Assembly: GCF_010731295.1 (NCBI RefSeq)
Contig: NZ_AP022580.1
Span: forward strand, 1-21,984
Source: Mycolicibacterium boenickei
GTDB lineage: Bacteria; Actinomycetota; Actinomycetes; Mycobacteriales; Mycobacteriaceae
DNA: 21,984 bases
Reading direction: 5' to 3'
Notes under the pieces: generated by a model
The model's database searches: none
Told to the model about the DNA's origin: nothing
Seen by the model: the letters and a program-made list of their open reading frames with translations, nothing else
Made by a program: the position numbers and the translations under genes
In this document: positions 6,067 to 14,816 of the stretch, piece by piece
Layout of the letters: every line of letters starts with the position of its first letter
Position numbering within the stretch: position 1 is the stretch's first letter

Positions 6067-6507
6067 ATGGCTGGATCGAGATCAACAAATCGGGGTGGTC
6101 GCCCGTCACTTGGTGAACGAGCCATCATGACCGCAACGCTTCCTGTCACCGTGCTCACGGCCGCAGCTGCGGCCGCGGCCGACCACGGCATTGATCGGTC
6201 GGCGTTGCTGACCGACATCGTGTGCTTCCACTACGGCCGGCCTGACTTGATGCGCCACCTTCCGCAGCAGCTGTTGTTCGAATCTCAGCACCCCACAACG
6301 GCCGCCGCCGATGATGCGATCGGCCCGCACGCGAAAGTCCGTCTGCCGCTGCCGATCGCGGCGCTCGTCGAGCGTGACCACCAGCAGCTCGGCATGCAGC
6401 GATCCACCTACCTCGCCGACATCATCTGCCGACACATGGGCTTTCCCCACCTTGTCCGAGAACTCGACAAAGGCTTTGAGAAGGAGGTTCTGCCGCTGGC
6501 GATCTGA
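6067..6507 (+). CDS. Tandem ribbon-helix-helix protein, possible relaxosome or copy-control factor
   Basis: This 146-aa protein contains the same unit twice. The first is MTATLPVTVLTAA, then DHGIDRSALLTDIVCFHYGR and PDLMRHL. The second is KVRLPLPIAALVERDHQQLG, then MQRSTYLADIICRHMGF and PHLVREL. Each has a short strand (x-LP-[VI]), a helix, and a helix with [LT]-D-I-[VI]-C then G-x-P-x-L-x-R-x-L, that is, two RHH lobes in one chain as in F-plasmid TraY. The N-terminus is basic (GSRSTNRGGRPSLGER). ATG 6067 is chosen; the frame opens from 5977 with a Cys-rich leader (CITC) that could be genuine. TTTCCGGAAA (6035-6044) just upstream may be an operator. It could assist the relaxase or repress rep. 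Confidence 0.7.
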   Translation: MAGSRSTNRGGRPSLGERAIMTATLPVTVLTAAAAAAADHGIDRSALLTDIVCFHYGRPDLMRHLPQQLLFESQHPTTAAADDAIGPHAKVRLPLPIAALVERDHQQLGMQRSTYLADIICRHMGFPHLVRELDKGFEKEVLPLAI

Positions 6508-6855
6508 GACCCGGTCCGGCCCGGCATTGGAACTCTTGACTCCTGACGGTCGCCATACAGCCGGACAGATGTGACATCTCAATAGCGGGTACGGAGAACC
6601 TCTCCAACATGACGAAGGCCCCGCCTTAGCGGGGCCACGTCGTGGAGGTTCGAGTCGAGTTGGCGCTCGGCTCCGGGTCTCCCTACCCATTTCCCCGAAG
6701 GGAACTGTCGTGCTGGACAGCTCTCACGGTAGCGCATGCCTGTATCTGATTCCAGATGCCGCGCGCCGTGATGTTCCACATTTACTGTCGCCTTTGGCGG
6801 CCGATGCGCTTCGTGTTGCGACTAGCACCGTACGGCGCCTGTACGCGGTGTCCGC
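6508..6855. other. Gene-free stretch before rep, with operator-like repeat and hairpin
   Basis: This 348-bp stretch holds no convincing gene. AGATGT-G-ACATCT (6567-6579) is a perfect inverted repeat. GGCCCCGC-CTTA-GCGGGGCC (6617-6636) is a strong hairpin without a T-run, possibly a terminator for the small genes upstream. ATCTG-ATTC-CAGAT at about 6745-6758 is a weaker repeat. Since rep starts at 6856, rep's promoter and leader, and possibly copy-control RNA, should lie here; I see no clear -10/-35 pair. Confidence 0.4.
6617..6636 (+). terminator. GC hairpin, terminator-like without T-run
   Basis: Eight perfect G-C-rich pairs with a 4-nt loop lie 110 bp after the tandem-RHH gene. The absence of a T-run makes intrinsic termination uncertain, though mycobacterial terminators often lack one. 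A structured leader element of rep is an alternative. Confidence 0.4.
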
Positions 6856-8202
6856 GTGATTGTCGCCGGCATTTTCCGTCGTTACGACGACGGTTCCGCG
6901 GCGCTTGGTGACCTCTCGGCGCGAGGGTGCTCCGCCGGCGGAGCATCGCCGTCCAGACCGGCCAACATCGGCGAGCAAGCGCGGCGCCCCTACAACGGCT
7001 CTAGCCGCACGAAACGCCGCCGTGGCGCCATCCGTACCCGACCCCGCGCCAACGCCCGTCTACGACGTCGTGCGGCCCGAAAACCCGTCCCGCGCGAACA
7101 TGTCTGGCTCGATAGCGAACTGGTCTACCTGGAGCTGCCCGAGGGGGCCCACAAAGGCGTGCCGTGCTGGACCGGTGGCGCCGACTACTGGGTCCACATC
7201 ACCGTTGCCACCGCCTACGCCGCCCACTACAACGAGATTCGGCCACGCATGAGCAACGGCGGCATCGGCCGCAAGGCACTCCTGACGATCGCCGCGGCCC
7301 GGGCCCGCTACGCCGATCACGCCACTGGCCGCAACTGCCGGCCCACCGTCGCCCAGCTGGCCGCCGACACCGGCCTGTCCGAGCGCCAGGTCCAACGCTG
7401 CAACGAAGCCCTGATCCTGTTGGGCGTGGCCACCGAGATCCTGCGTGGCCGCCAACGCACCCTGACCGAGCGCCTGGCCTCCTGGCGGGTCGGTGACCGC
7501 GGCCGCGGCTGGGCATCGGTGTGGGTGCTGCACGATTCCACCTGGTTGGCACGGGTTATCCACAAAATGTCACCCCACCTCGGAGGGTCTCTTTTATCTA
7601 GTAAAAGCTCGCTTTTACCTCAACTCACTACCGAAAAGCGCTCGCCCAAGGGCTCCCGTGGATGCGGCGCAAGGCGCCGCACCAGCCCCGACCCCGGAGG
7701 TTCGGCCCTGGCGCGATCCTGGCGGGCCGATCGGCACTCCCCGTCGTGGGCCCAGCGCCATTCCGCTGACGCTTGGGCCGCGCTGCTAGCCGCCCCGGCA
7801 CGCCACGGCTGGACGGCGCGCGACCTCAACCAGCTGATCACCGACTGGCTCGGCATCACCGGCCGGACCATCCCCGGTGCACCGCACAAGCCGATCGGAC
7901 TGCTGGGCGCGATCCTGGCCTGGCACGGCACCGACAACCTTGATGATCGGCCGGCAGCGGCCGAGGAAGCCCGTGAGGCCGAAGAACGCGCTGCTGCCGC
8001 CGCCCGGGTAGCCAGAGCCCGGCAGGCCATCGAGGTCACGCCGCCGCGCGGTCCGAACTCTGGAGGTGCCGGCCGACTCGCCGCTCGGGCCGTCGCGCTG
8101 GAAGCCGCGCGCAATGCCGCGCGAAAGCGGACCGAGGAAACCGCTCGGCAGACCGCCCAGCTCGACGCGGCGGTGCGGCGAGCACGCGGCCTCCAAACCT
8201 AG
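6856..8202 (+). CDS. Putative plasmid replication initiator (winged-helix Rep)
   Basis: This is a 448-aa protein from the only in-frame start (GTG 6856). From residue ~80 it reads EHVWLDSELVYLELPEGAHK. A helix-turn-helix follows at ~164-191 (TVAQLAADTGLSERQVQRCN), then a wing-like segment RGRQRTLTERLASWRVGDR and WASVWVLHDS. This resembles Rep proteins of actinobacterial theta-type plasmids, which carry a replication-type winged helix and an "HKMSPHL" segment, seen here at ~236. The C-terminal third is basic, then Ala/Glu/Arg coiled-coil-like (EEAREAEERAAAAARVARAR). The first ~75 residues are unusually Arg-rich; the overlapping frame from TTG 6860 reads equally well there, so the N-terminus is uncertain. 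A DnaA-box-like sequence and AT-rich palindromes lie inside the gene. No other gene here looks like Rep. Confidence 0.65.
   Translation: MIVAGIFRRYDDGSAALGDLSARGCSAGGASPSRPANIGEQARRPYNGSSRTKRRRGAIRTRPRANARLRRRAARKPVPREHVWLDSELVYLELPEGAHKGVPCWTGGADYWVHITVATAYAAHYNEIRPRMSNGGIGRKALLTIAAARARYADHATGRNCRPTVAQLAADTGLSERQVQRCNEALILLGVATEILRGRQRTLTERLASWRVGDRGRGWASVWVLHDSTWLARVIHKMSPHLGGSLLSSKSSLLPQLTTEKRSPKGSRGCGARRRTSPDPGGSALARSWRADRHSPSWAQRHSADAWAALLAAPARHGWTARDLNQLITDWLGITGRTIPGAPHKPIGLLGAILAWHGTDNLDDRPAAAEEAREAEERAAAAARVARARQAIEVTPPRGPNSGGAGRLAARAVALEAARNAARKRTEETARQTAQLDAAVRRARGLQT
7556..7618. other. Candidate origin inside rep: DnaA-box-like site and AT-rich palindromes
   Basis: TTATCCACA (7556-7564) is identical to the E. 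coli consensus DnaA box and close to the mycobacterial one. About 28 bp further on, an AT-rich island in otherwise GC-rich coding DNA carries TTTTA-TCTAG-TAAAA (7592-7606) overlapping GTAAAAGC-TC-GCTTTTAC (7601-7618). A DnaA site beside easily melted palindromic DNA is what an origin would show. It encodes the HKMSPHL to SSKSSLL segment of Rep, so the origin would be inside the initiator gene. This is inference from sequence alone. Confidence 0.4.
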
Positions 8203-8221
8203 CTGTCGGGCGTACGAACGC

Positions 8222-8671
8222 TTACTCCAGTCGGTAGCAGGCAAAGCGCACGGTGCGGTCGCCGTTGGCCGAACCGAATTTCGTTCCGCCGTCGAACGCC
8301 TCCTCGACGACCTTCACGAGGTCGTCTCGGTCGCCGTAACTGTCGCGAAGATACTGCATCGCTAGCGCATTCACATTGTCCCTGCCCACGCATGAGGCGA
8401 GCTGCCGCCACTCCGGGTCGGTCCGCTGCATCTCCACATCGGAGACCCAGACCGTCAAGTCCCTGTGCCTGACCGGCTCTACCCGCGTCCAGGCGTGCGG
8501 CGCGTAGTACACCGCCTTGGTCTCACCCTGCACAGTCCCGACGTTCGTTACCTCCTGTGACGCACGGTTACTGGCTCGCAGCACGCCGCTCGGATGGATC
8601 TCGACATCGTGGTACACGACCCCTGTCGAGTCATCAACCAAGTACACCCACGCTTTCCCGACTTTCTCCAT
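8222..8671 (-). CDS. Hypothetical protein
   Basis: This 149-aa protein starts MEKVGKAWVYLVDDSTGVVY and continues with HDVEIHPSGVLRASNRASQE. ATG 8671 is chosen over the TTG three codons upstream. It appears to be mixed alpha/beta, with strands at the start and a charged helix near the end (DRDDLVKVVEEAFDGGTKFG). There is no signal peptide or membrane segment. It converges on rep with a 19-bp gap and is divergent from the relaxase, whose C-rich upstream DNA separates the two starts. I do not recognise the family. The position next to a putative oriT might hint at a role in transfer or host entry, but nothing in the protein shows it. Confidence 0.6.
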   Translation of the reverse strand: MEKVGKAWVYLVDDSTGVVYHDVEIHPSGVLRASNRASQEVTNVGTVQGETKAVYYAPHAWTRVEPVRHRDLTVWVSDVEMQRTDPEWRQLASCVGRDNVNALAMQYLRDSYGDRDDLVKVVEEAFDGGTKFGSANGDRTVRFACYRLE

Positions 8672-8690
8672 AACCGCCAACCTACGATTT

Positions 8691-8938
8691 CCCCCCCGAC
8701 ACTCATTTGCCCACCGCCCCTACACCGTTCACGCCCCGCCTATACCTGCCTCCACCCGTTTGCCACCTGCACTACCGCGCCATCCCCTGCCGCCCTGCCC
8801 AGCTTCCTTCCTCACCTCCATCACTACTCACCCCCCTACCGACACATCACACCTCTTGCATTCAGGTCACGAATTGGTAACGGCTGTCGTATAACTCCCC
8901 GGCCGGCCTTTGGCTCGGCACCAGGTGATGACGCAGTG
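8691..8938. other. C-rich, G-poor intergenic stretch: candidate oriT
   Basis: In 8691-8860 I count about 92 C and 18 G in 170 bases (54% C, 11% G). This extreme strand asymmetry is not seen in neighbouring genes. The region sits directly upstream of the MobF relaxase, the usual place for oriT in such plasmids, and between divergent genes. TATAAC (8890-8895) could be the relaxase -10 box, though no good -35 is spaced correctly. GGCCGGCC lies at about 8901-8908. I cannot point to a nick site. Confidence 0.4.
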
Positions 8939-11900
8939 ATGGGACTCCACAAGCTGAGCGCGGGCGACGGGTATCTGTACCTGATTCGCCAGGTCGCGGC
9001 GTCCGATGACACCCATCGCGGCAAGCCGAGCCTGGCTGACTACTACTCGGAAAAAGGTGAATCGCCGGGACGCTGGATGGGCAGCGGACTGGCAGGGCTC
9101 GGTGCGCCGGCAGGCCGTGACGCAGCCGATCCGATGGTTGCCGAACTGTGGTCAGTTCCGGAGGGTTCCGAGGTCACCGAGGACCAGATGAAGGCCCTTT
9201 TCGGTGAAGGATTGCACCCCAATGCCGACCGAATCACGCAGCGGCTCACCGGGTTCGGGCTCGGACATGAGGGGGCGATCGCCGCTGCCCGGCTGGGCCG
9301 GCCGTTTCGTGTCAACAAGACCGACAACGACTGGATGCGGCGTCTGCGCGAAGGCTACGCGGACTTCAACACCACGCTCGGACGAGATCGCCAAGCATCG
9401 TTGGAGCCCGAGGAACGCGCCCGTATCCGCACTGCGGTCGGCCGCGAAATGTTCACCGAAACCTACGGCCGCGCCCCGGCTGATGAGCGTGAACTCACGG
9501 GGTTTGTGGCCCGCAAATCCCGGGCACAAACCCAGGCGGTCGCCGGCTATGACTTGACGTTCACCCCGGTCAAGTCGGTGTCGGCGCTGTGGGCGATCGC
9601 ACCCCATGACATCGCGGCCAAGATCGAGAAAGCCCACCACCGGGCGGTCGCGGATGCGATTGCTTTTTTGGAGGAACACGCAGCGTTTTCCCGCACGGGA
9701 ACCAACGGTGTCGCCCAGGTCGACACCACCGGATTCATCGCCGCCGCGTTTGATCACCGGGACTCCCGCGCGGGGGATCCCTGCCTCCACACACACGTCG
9801 CGATCAGCAACAAGTGCATGGTCATTGGGGCCGACGGCGTGCCCCGTTGGTTGGCCCTCGATGGCCAGCCATTGCACAAGGCCACCGTCGCCGCCTCCGA
9901 GCTGTACAACACCCGCCTTGAGGCTCATCTGATGGCCGCGCTGGGTGTCGAGTTCGCCGAGACCCGCACCAAAACGGGCAAGCGTCCGGTGCGTGAAATC
10001 GACGGAATACCGGTCGAACTCATCGAACGATGGTCCTCGCGCCGGGCCGCTGTGGAACACCGTGTCGGCGAGCTGGCGAAGGCCTTCCAGGACGAGCATC
10101 ACCGCGAGCCCACGGCGGTGGAAATACTGGCGTTGTCCCAGCAGGCCACGTTGGAAACGCGGCAGGCCAAACATGAGCCGCGAAGCCGTGGCGAGCAGCG
10201 GCAGAGCTGGCGGACCGAGGCCGTCGAGGTGCTCGGCAGCCATCGCGAACTGGCTCGGTTGATCACCGATGTGACCGCGCGCAGCGTCCGCCGGCGGCCG
10301 GTGGCGATCACTGGCGAATGGGTCACCGAACAAGCCGAATCGGTCATCAAAGCCGTCTCCCACGACCGGTCAACGTGGGGTGTCAATCACGTACGGGCTG
10401 AGGCGCATCGGCTGCTCCGCCAGGTCGGCCGCCAGGGCGACATCGAGGCCTTGGACCGCATCGTCAAGACCGCACTCGACGAGTGCTCCATTGCCCTGAG
10501 CACCCACGTCGATACCGAGATGAACGAGCCGGTGGCGCTGCGGCGCCGCGATGGCGCCTCGGTGTACACCCGCCACGATTCGGCCGTCTACACCAGTGAA
10601 GCGATCCGGGCCGCTGAGCGTCGCATTCTGGACGCTGCTGCCCTCGGTGGCGGCCGTGTCGCCGACGACACCAGCATCGGTTTGGCGATGCTCGAAGCGC
10701 ACGCCCAACATGGCTTGCAGCTCAACGCCGGACAGGAAGCCTTGGTCCGTGGGATGGCCACCTCCGGTGCCCGGCTGCAACTGGCGCTGGCCCCGGCCGG
10801 CACCGGAAAAACCACCGCCATGTCCGTATTGGCGGCCGCCTGGACCAACAGCGGCGGCAACGTCATCGGCCTGGCCCCAACCGCCGGCGCCGCAGAAGTT
10901 CTGGCCAACGATGCCCACATCACCACCGACACCATGGCCAAGTTCGTGCAGTTGGCCGGGACTGAACAGGACCGCTCTGCGCGTCGAGATCCCGCCCGCA
11001 AATGGTTCAACGCCATCGGACCCGACACGTTGTTGATCGTCGACGAAGCCGGCATGGCATCGACATTCGACCTTGACGAAATGATCACCCACGCCAAGGC
11101 GAAAGGCGCCAAAGTGTGTCTGGTCGCCGACGACCAACAGCTGGCCTCGATCTCGGCCGGCGGCATCATCACCGACCTCGCTTCGCGCCCAGAAACACTC
11201 ACCCTGTCCACCGTGGTCCGGTTCCGCGACCCCGCTCAAAGCGCAGCCAGCTTGGCCATCCGCGACGGAGATCCCGCCGGCATCGCCTACTACATCGACC
11301 ACGGCCGCGTGCACGTCGGAGCCGACCAAACCGCCGCCGACATGGCCTACAAGGCCTGGGCCGACGACATTGCCGCCGGCCATCGCAGCGTCCTGCTCGC
11401 GCCCACCAACGACCTGGTCGCCCAACTCAACGAACGCGCCCGCCTCGATCGGCTCCGCACCTCACCCAAGCCCTCAGCGACGGTCACGCTCAGCGACGGG
11501 CTGACCGCCTCGACCGGCGACTGGATCATCACCCGCAAAAACGCCCGAGGGCTGCGGATGCGCAACGGAACGTGGGTCAAAAACGGGCACCGCTGGGTCA
11601 TCAAATCCGCCCACCGCGACGGATCGGTCACCGCGTACCGGCTCGGTAGCGACCCGAAAACGGGCACGATTCGGTTGCCGGCGGACTACGTCGCGGCCAA
11701 CACCACCCTCGGCTACGCCTCGACGATCAACGCCGCCCAAGGCATCACCGCCGGCACCCAGAAAAACAAGGGCACCTGCCACATCGTCGGTACTGATCAC
11801 CTCACCCGCCAACAGCTCTACGTCGCCGCGACCCGCGCCAAAGACGAAAACCACGTCTACTTCTCGACCTCTGAAGCCGACCCGCACCGCATCCTGGCGC

Positions 11901-14374
11901 CCAAGGCCACCCAGCAGCCCACCGCGGTCGACATCCTCACCGCGATCTTGCGCCGCGACGGCCGCCAGGTGTCCGCACACACCGCCGCCCACGCCGAAAC
12001 CGATCCGTTCCAGCGGCTCCACGGCCTGGCCAGCATGTACGCCGACGCCCTGGCCACCGGAGCAGAACACCTCGCTGGCACCGACACCATGGCCCGCATC
12101 GACCAAGCCGCCACGGCGATCGCCAGCGACATCACCGACGCCGAGGCCTGGCCGGTGCTGCGGCGAAACCTGGCCTTGCTCGCCCTCGATGGCCACGACC
12201 CCATCGCGGCGCTTCAACACGCCGCGGCCAAACCCCTGGGCAACGCTGTCGATGTCGCCGCGGTGCTCGACTGGCGCTTACCCACCCCCGCCGGCACCAG
12301 CCTGGGCACGGTGGGCCCGCTGCGCTGGCTGCCCGCCATCCCCGCCGCGCTGCGGGACGAACCCGCGTGGGGCCAGTACCTCACCGCACGTGCACAAGGG
12401 GTCACCGAGTGCGCTGCGCAGATCCGCGACACCGCCCAACAATGGACCCAGGCGACCGCACCGGCCTGGGCTCGGCGCCTCATCGCCAAACAGCCCGGCC
12501 TTACCGCCGAGATCGCGGTGTTCCGCGCCGCGCACGACGTCGATGCCGCCGACACCCGGCTTACCGGGCCCGGGCAGCACGCCAACCGCTCAGCTGCCGT
12601 GCAAAAGCTCATCCACGACAACGTCGAAGTGGCGATCACCCGGGAACACAACAGCACTCAACGGTGGCGTCCCCTCGTCGCCACCCTTGATCCCCACATT
12701 CTTTCCGACCCGTACTGGCCCCGGCTGGCCACCTATCTCGACGACGCCGCCCAAGACGGTGCCGATGTGTCGGCAATGCTGGTCACCGCGATGGCCACCG
12801 GTGGCCCGCTGCCCGACGAGCTGCCCGCGGCCGCCCTGTGGTGGCGACTTTCTACCACCGCAGTCGTATTCGACCGCGAAGCCCCGGCTGTCGACCACGA
12901 CCAGACACAGGCACCCACCCCGGCGCTACAGGTCGGTCAGCCGGTCGACATCCCAGCACTGCGACGCCGTCGCGACCAGGCCCGCCAACGTGTCCGCGCG
13001 CTCGAGCACGCCATCCTGCACCAAAACGCCGGACCCGCTGAACAAGCCGCGGCCGCCGAGATCGCCGCCCTGACCACTCGGCACCAGCAGCAGCGGCCCT
13101 ACCACCACGCCTACGTCCACGCCCAAGCCGACTGGGTCCGCGCCCAGCTCGGCGCCGAAACCCACCACCGGCTCCTGGACCAGCTCACCCACCAGCTCAA
13201 CGCCGCCCAAACCGCCGGCAACACCGCCCTCGACGACCTCTACAGCAGCTCCCGCGACTATCTCGCCCGGCACACTCCCGACATCGAGGCAGCAGTCGAA
13301 CATGCCCAGCAGCACCGCGAAGCCGCCTACGCCGAGCTCCTCGACGCCGCCGGCGGGCCCGAGGGCATCGTCACCGAACGCGATATCCAGCAGCGCCGCA
13401 GCGTCGCCCTCACCGCCGACGCCCAGGCCCTACGCGAGGCACGCGCCGAAGCCACCACGCTGGACAACCAGCTTTTCCGCGCCGAGGCCGCCGCCGCTCG
13501 AGCATTCGCCACCCACCCCGGCAAGGACTACGACATGACCGCCGAATTGCCGTCCCTCCAAACAGAAGTGGAGTTCCTCGAAGCAGCCGGCGCCCGCAGC
13601 CCCAACGCCGGATACGAGGTACCCCAGGTGGCCCTTGAGCAGCTCGACGACGATCACCGGCGGGTGGTCGTCGCGATCGCCGGCAGCCTGGAAACCGTCC
13701 AGTCCCTACACCTGGAACCCGATGCCGACAAGGTCAGCGTGCTCGGCGCACTCGCGCAGGCCGCGCATCGCGGCAACTACCAGGGGGATCGTCGTGTGCT
13801 GGCCATCCCCGCCAGTGACCGTGCCCAGCGCTACGCCGCGCAACATCGCTACGCCGACACAACCGCCAGCCCCGCCGAGGCTCGCGACAACCTCGGTGCC
13901 GGCCGATGGAAACTGCCCGAAGCAACCCTGATCGTCATCGACGACGCCGACCACCTGCAGCCCGAGCAGCTGCGCTGGCTCACCGAACATGCCGATCAGA
14001 CGCGCACCAAACTGCTTCTGGTCACCCACACCGAGGCCTCGGTGAAAACCGTCGCCCAAGAGCGCCGGCAACCGCCGCCAAGCCGCGAGCTCACCGACGC
14101 CCTGCGCGCACACCTGCCCTGGCACCAGCACCTCGGCAACGGCGAAACGGTCACCGCCGCCCAGACGCCGCCCACCGCCATCGACCGAGCCCGAACCCAT
14201 CTCGAAACCACCAGCACCACAGCATCATCGGCAGGTACCGAACATCAGGCCCAGGCCAAACAGCTACTCCAACGCGTCGACCAACTCACCGCCAACTTCC
14301 AATACCGCGCCACCGACCACCGAGCCCACGACCTCGACCGCGCTCAGCAACGCAGCCACGGCCTCGAACTCTGA
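8939..14374 (+). CDS. MobF-family conjugative relaxase with helicase domain (TraA/TrwC-like)
   Basis: This 1811-aa protein nicks oriT and unwinds plasmid DNA for transfer. The relaxase domain (~1-330) has Tyr12/Tyr14 and the Tyr35-Tyr36 pair (DYYSEKGESPGRW), and the three-His metal site His273, His284, His286 (FDHRDSR ... CLHTHVAIS). The helicase domain has Walker A APAGTGKTT with Lys624, Walker B IVDEAG with Asp702-Glu703, ADDQQ at ~731, TINAAQGITAG at ~931 and YVAATRAKDE at ~961. Residues ~1330-1500 are Gln/Ala-rich and coiled-coil-like. A second, degenerate ATPase-like unit (~1560-1690) keeps LIVIDDADH but lacks a Walker A. ATG 8939 is chosen with AGGTGATG upstream; the frame upstream of 8939 is the C-rich non-coding DNA. 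No coupling protein or type IV secretion genes follow. Confidence 0.92.
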   Translation: MGLHKLSAGDGYLYLIRQVAASDDTHRGKPSLADYYSEKGESPGRWMGSGLAGLGAPAGRDAADPMVAELWSVPEGSEVTEDQMKALFGEGLHPNADRITQRLTGFGLGHEGAIAAARLGRPFRVNKTDNDWMRRLREGYADFNTTLGRDRQASLEPEERARIRTAVGREMFTETYGRAPADERELTGFVARKSRAQTQAVAGYDLTFTPVKSVSALWAIAPHDIAAKIEKAHHRAVADAIAFLEEHAAFSRTGTNGVAQVDTTGFIAAAFDHRDSRAGDPCLHTHVAISNKCMVIGADGVPRWLALDGQPLHKATVAASELYNTRLEAHLMAALGVEFAETRTKTGKRPVREIDGIPVELIERWSSRRAAVEHRVGELAKAFQDEHHREPTAVEILALSQQATLETRQAKHEPRSRGEQRQSWRTEAVEVLGSHRELARLITDVTARSVRRRPVAITGEWVTEQAESVIKAVSHDRSTWGVNHVRAEAHRLLRQVGRQGDIEALDRIVKTALDECSIALSTHVDTEMNEPVALRRRDGASVYTRHDSAVYTSEAIRAAERRILDAAALGGGRVADDTSIGLAMLEAHAQHGLQLNAGQEALVRGMATSGARLQLALAPAGTGKTTAMSVLAAAWTNSGGNVIGLAPTAGAAEVLANDAHITTDTMAKFVQLAGTEQDRSARRDPARKWFNAIGPDTLLIVDEAGMASTFDLDEMITHAKAKGAKVCLVADDQQLASISAGGIITDLASRPETLTLSTVVRFRDPAQSAASLAIRDGDPAGIAYYIDHGRVHVGADQTAADMAYKAWADDIAAGHRSVLLAPTNDLVAQLNERARLDRLRTSPKPSATVTLSDGLTASTGDWIITRKNARGLRMRNGTWVKNGHRWVIKSAHRDGSVTAYRLGSDPKTGTIRLPADYVAANTTLGYASTINAAQGITAGTQKNKGTCHIVGTDHLTRQQLYVAATRAKDENHVYFSTSEADPHRILAPKATQQPTAVDILTAILRRDGRQVSAHTAAHAETDPFQRLHGLASMYADALATGAEHLAGTDTMARIDQAATAIASDITDAEAWPVLRRNLALLALDGHDPIAALQHAAAKPLGNAVDVAAVLDWRLPTPAGTSLGTVGPLRWLPAIPAALRDEPAWGQYLTARAQGVTECAAQIRDTAQQWTQATAPAWARRLIAKQPGLTAEIAVFRAAHDVDAADTRLTGPGQHANRSAAVQKLIHDNVEVAITREHNSTQRWRPLVATLDPHILSDPYWPRLATYLDDAAQDGADVSAMLVTAMATGGPLPDELPAAALWWRLSTTAVVFDREAPAVDHDQTQAPTPALQVGQPVDIPALRRRRDQARQRVRALEHAILHQNAGPAEQAAAAEIAALTTRHQQQRPYHHAYVHAQADWVRAQLGAETHHRLLDQLTHQLNAAQTAGNTALDDLYSSSRDYLARHTPDIEAAVEHAQQHREAAYAELLDAAGGPEGIVTERDIQQRRSVALTADAQALREARAEATTLDNQLFRAEAAAARAFATHPGKDYDMTAELPSLQTEVEFLEAAGARSPNAGYEVPQVALEQLDDDHRRVVVAIAGSLETVQSLHLEPDADKVSVLGALAQAAHRGNYQGDRRVLAIPASDRAQRYAAQHRYADTTASPAEARDNLGAGRWKLPEATLIVIDDADHLQPEQLRWLTEHADQTRTKLLLVTHTEASVKTVAQERRQPPPSRELTDALRAHLPWHQHLGNGETVTAAQTPPTAIDRARTHLETTSTTASSAGTEHQAQAKQLLQRVDQLTANFQYRATDHRAHDLDRAQQRSHGLEL

Positions 14375-14394
14375 CAGTGTCGGACCGATTGACC

Positions 14395-14805
14395 ATGATG
14401 TTTGTCATGACCGGCACACCATTTAGCGAAGAGTTCGCCCAGGCACTCGACCTGGCCGCCCAGTACCACCAGCTACGAGAAGATTTCGACACCGACCTCA
14501 GATCCGACCGCCGCGAGTCTCGCCGCGTGTTCTGGGGCCTCCCACTCAACGACAAACCCACGATGTCATGGGGCGCTGCCAGCGCCGCTCGTAGCGAGCA
14601 GCTAGGCAGCATCGTCAAGGAATACGGAGAGCTTTGGTATCAGATCCAAGCCGTCGCACCAGCATTAGCCGGAGTTCTGCCGTTCCCGTGGCTGATGAGG
14701 ACCGGCAACCGTCTACCGGGCTGGTCCGAGCGGATCAGCAGACGTCGCGCCGGAAACTCTTGGTTCGTGACCCCCAAGGCTTACAAACCCTCCACCGCCG
14801 TCTAA
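14395..14805 (+). CDS. Hypothetical protein downstream of the relaxase
   Basis: This 136-aa product begins 20 bp after the relaxase stop, so the two are probably co-transcribed. It reads EEFAQALDLAAQYHQLREDF (helical), then SRRVFWGLPLNDKPTMSWG, and a basic C-terminal part (RLPGWSERISRRRAGNSWFV). There is no membrane segment. ATGs at 14395, 14398 and 14407 are all possible. I do not recognise the family. Position suggests a mobilisation accessory or DNA-binding helper. It converges on the 792-aa minus-strand gene with an 11-bp gap and no visible terminator. Confidence 0.6.
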   Translation: MMFVMTGTPFSEEFAQALDLAAQYHQLREDFDTDLRSDRRESRRVFWGLPLNDKPTMSWGAASAARSEQLGSIVKEYGELWYQIQAVAPALAGVLPFPWLMRTGNRLPGWSERISRRRAGNSWFVTPKAYKPSTAV

Positions 14806-14816
14806 CCGCCGCGAAG

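Noticed and set aside
6645..6665. GGTTCGAGTC resembling a tRNA T-arm
   Set aside because: The flanking bases do not pair as a T-stem and no acceptor or anticodon arm can be drawn.
8594..8938. Upstream extension of the relaxase frame by 115 codons
   Set aside because: The codons lie in the C-rich non-coding stretch and partly antisense to another gene; they give a Pro/His/Thr-rich peptide unlike a relaxase N-terminus, and MobF proteins begin near MGLHKLSAG.
9152..11425. Long minus-strand open frames (403 and 351 codons) opposite the relaxase
   Set aside because: They are antisense shadows of a strongly conserved coding region in GC-rich DNA and show no motifs.
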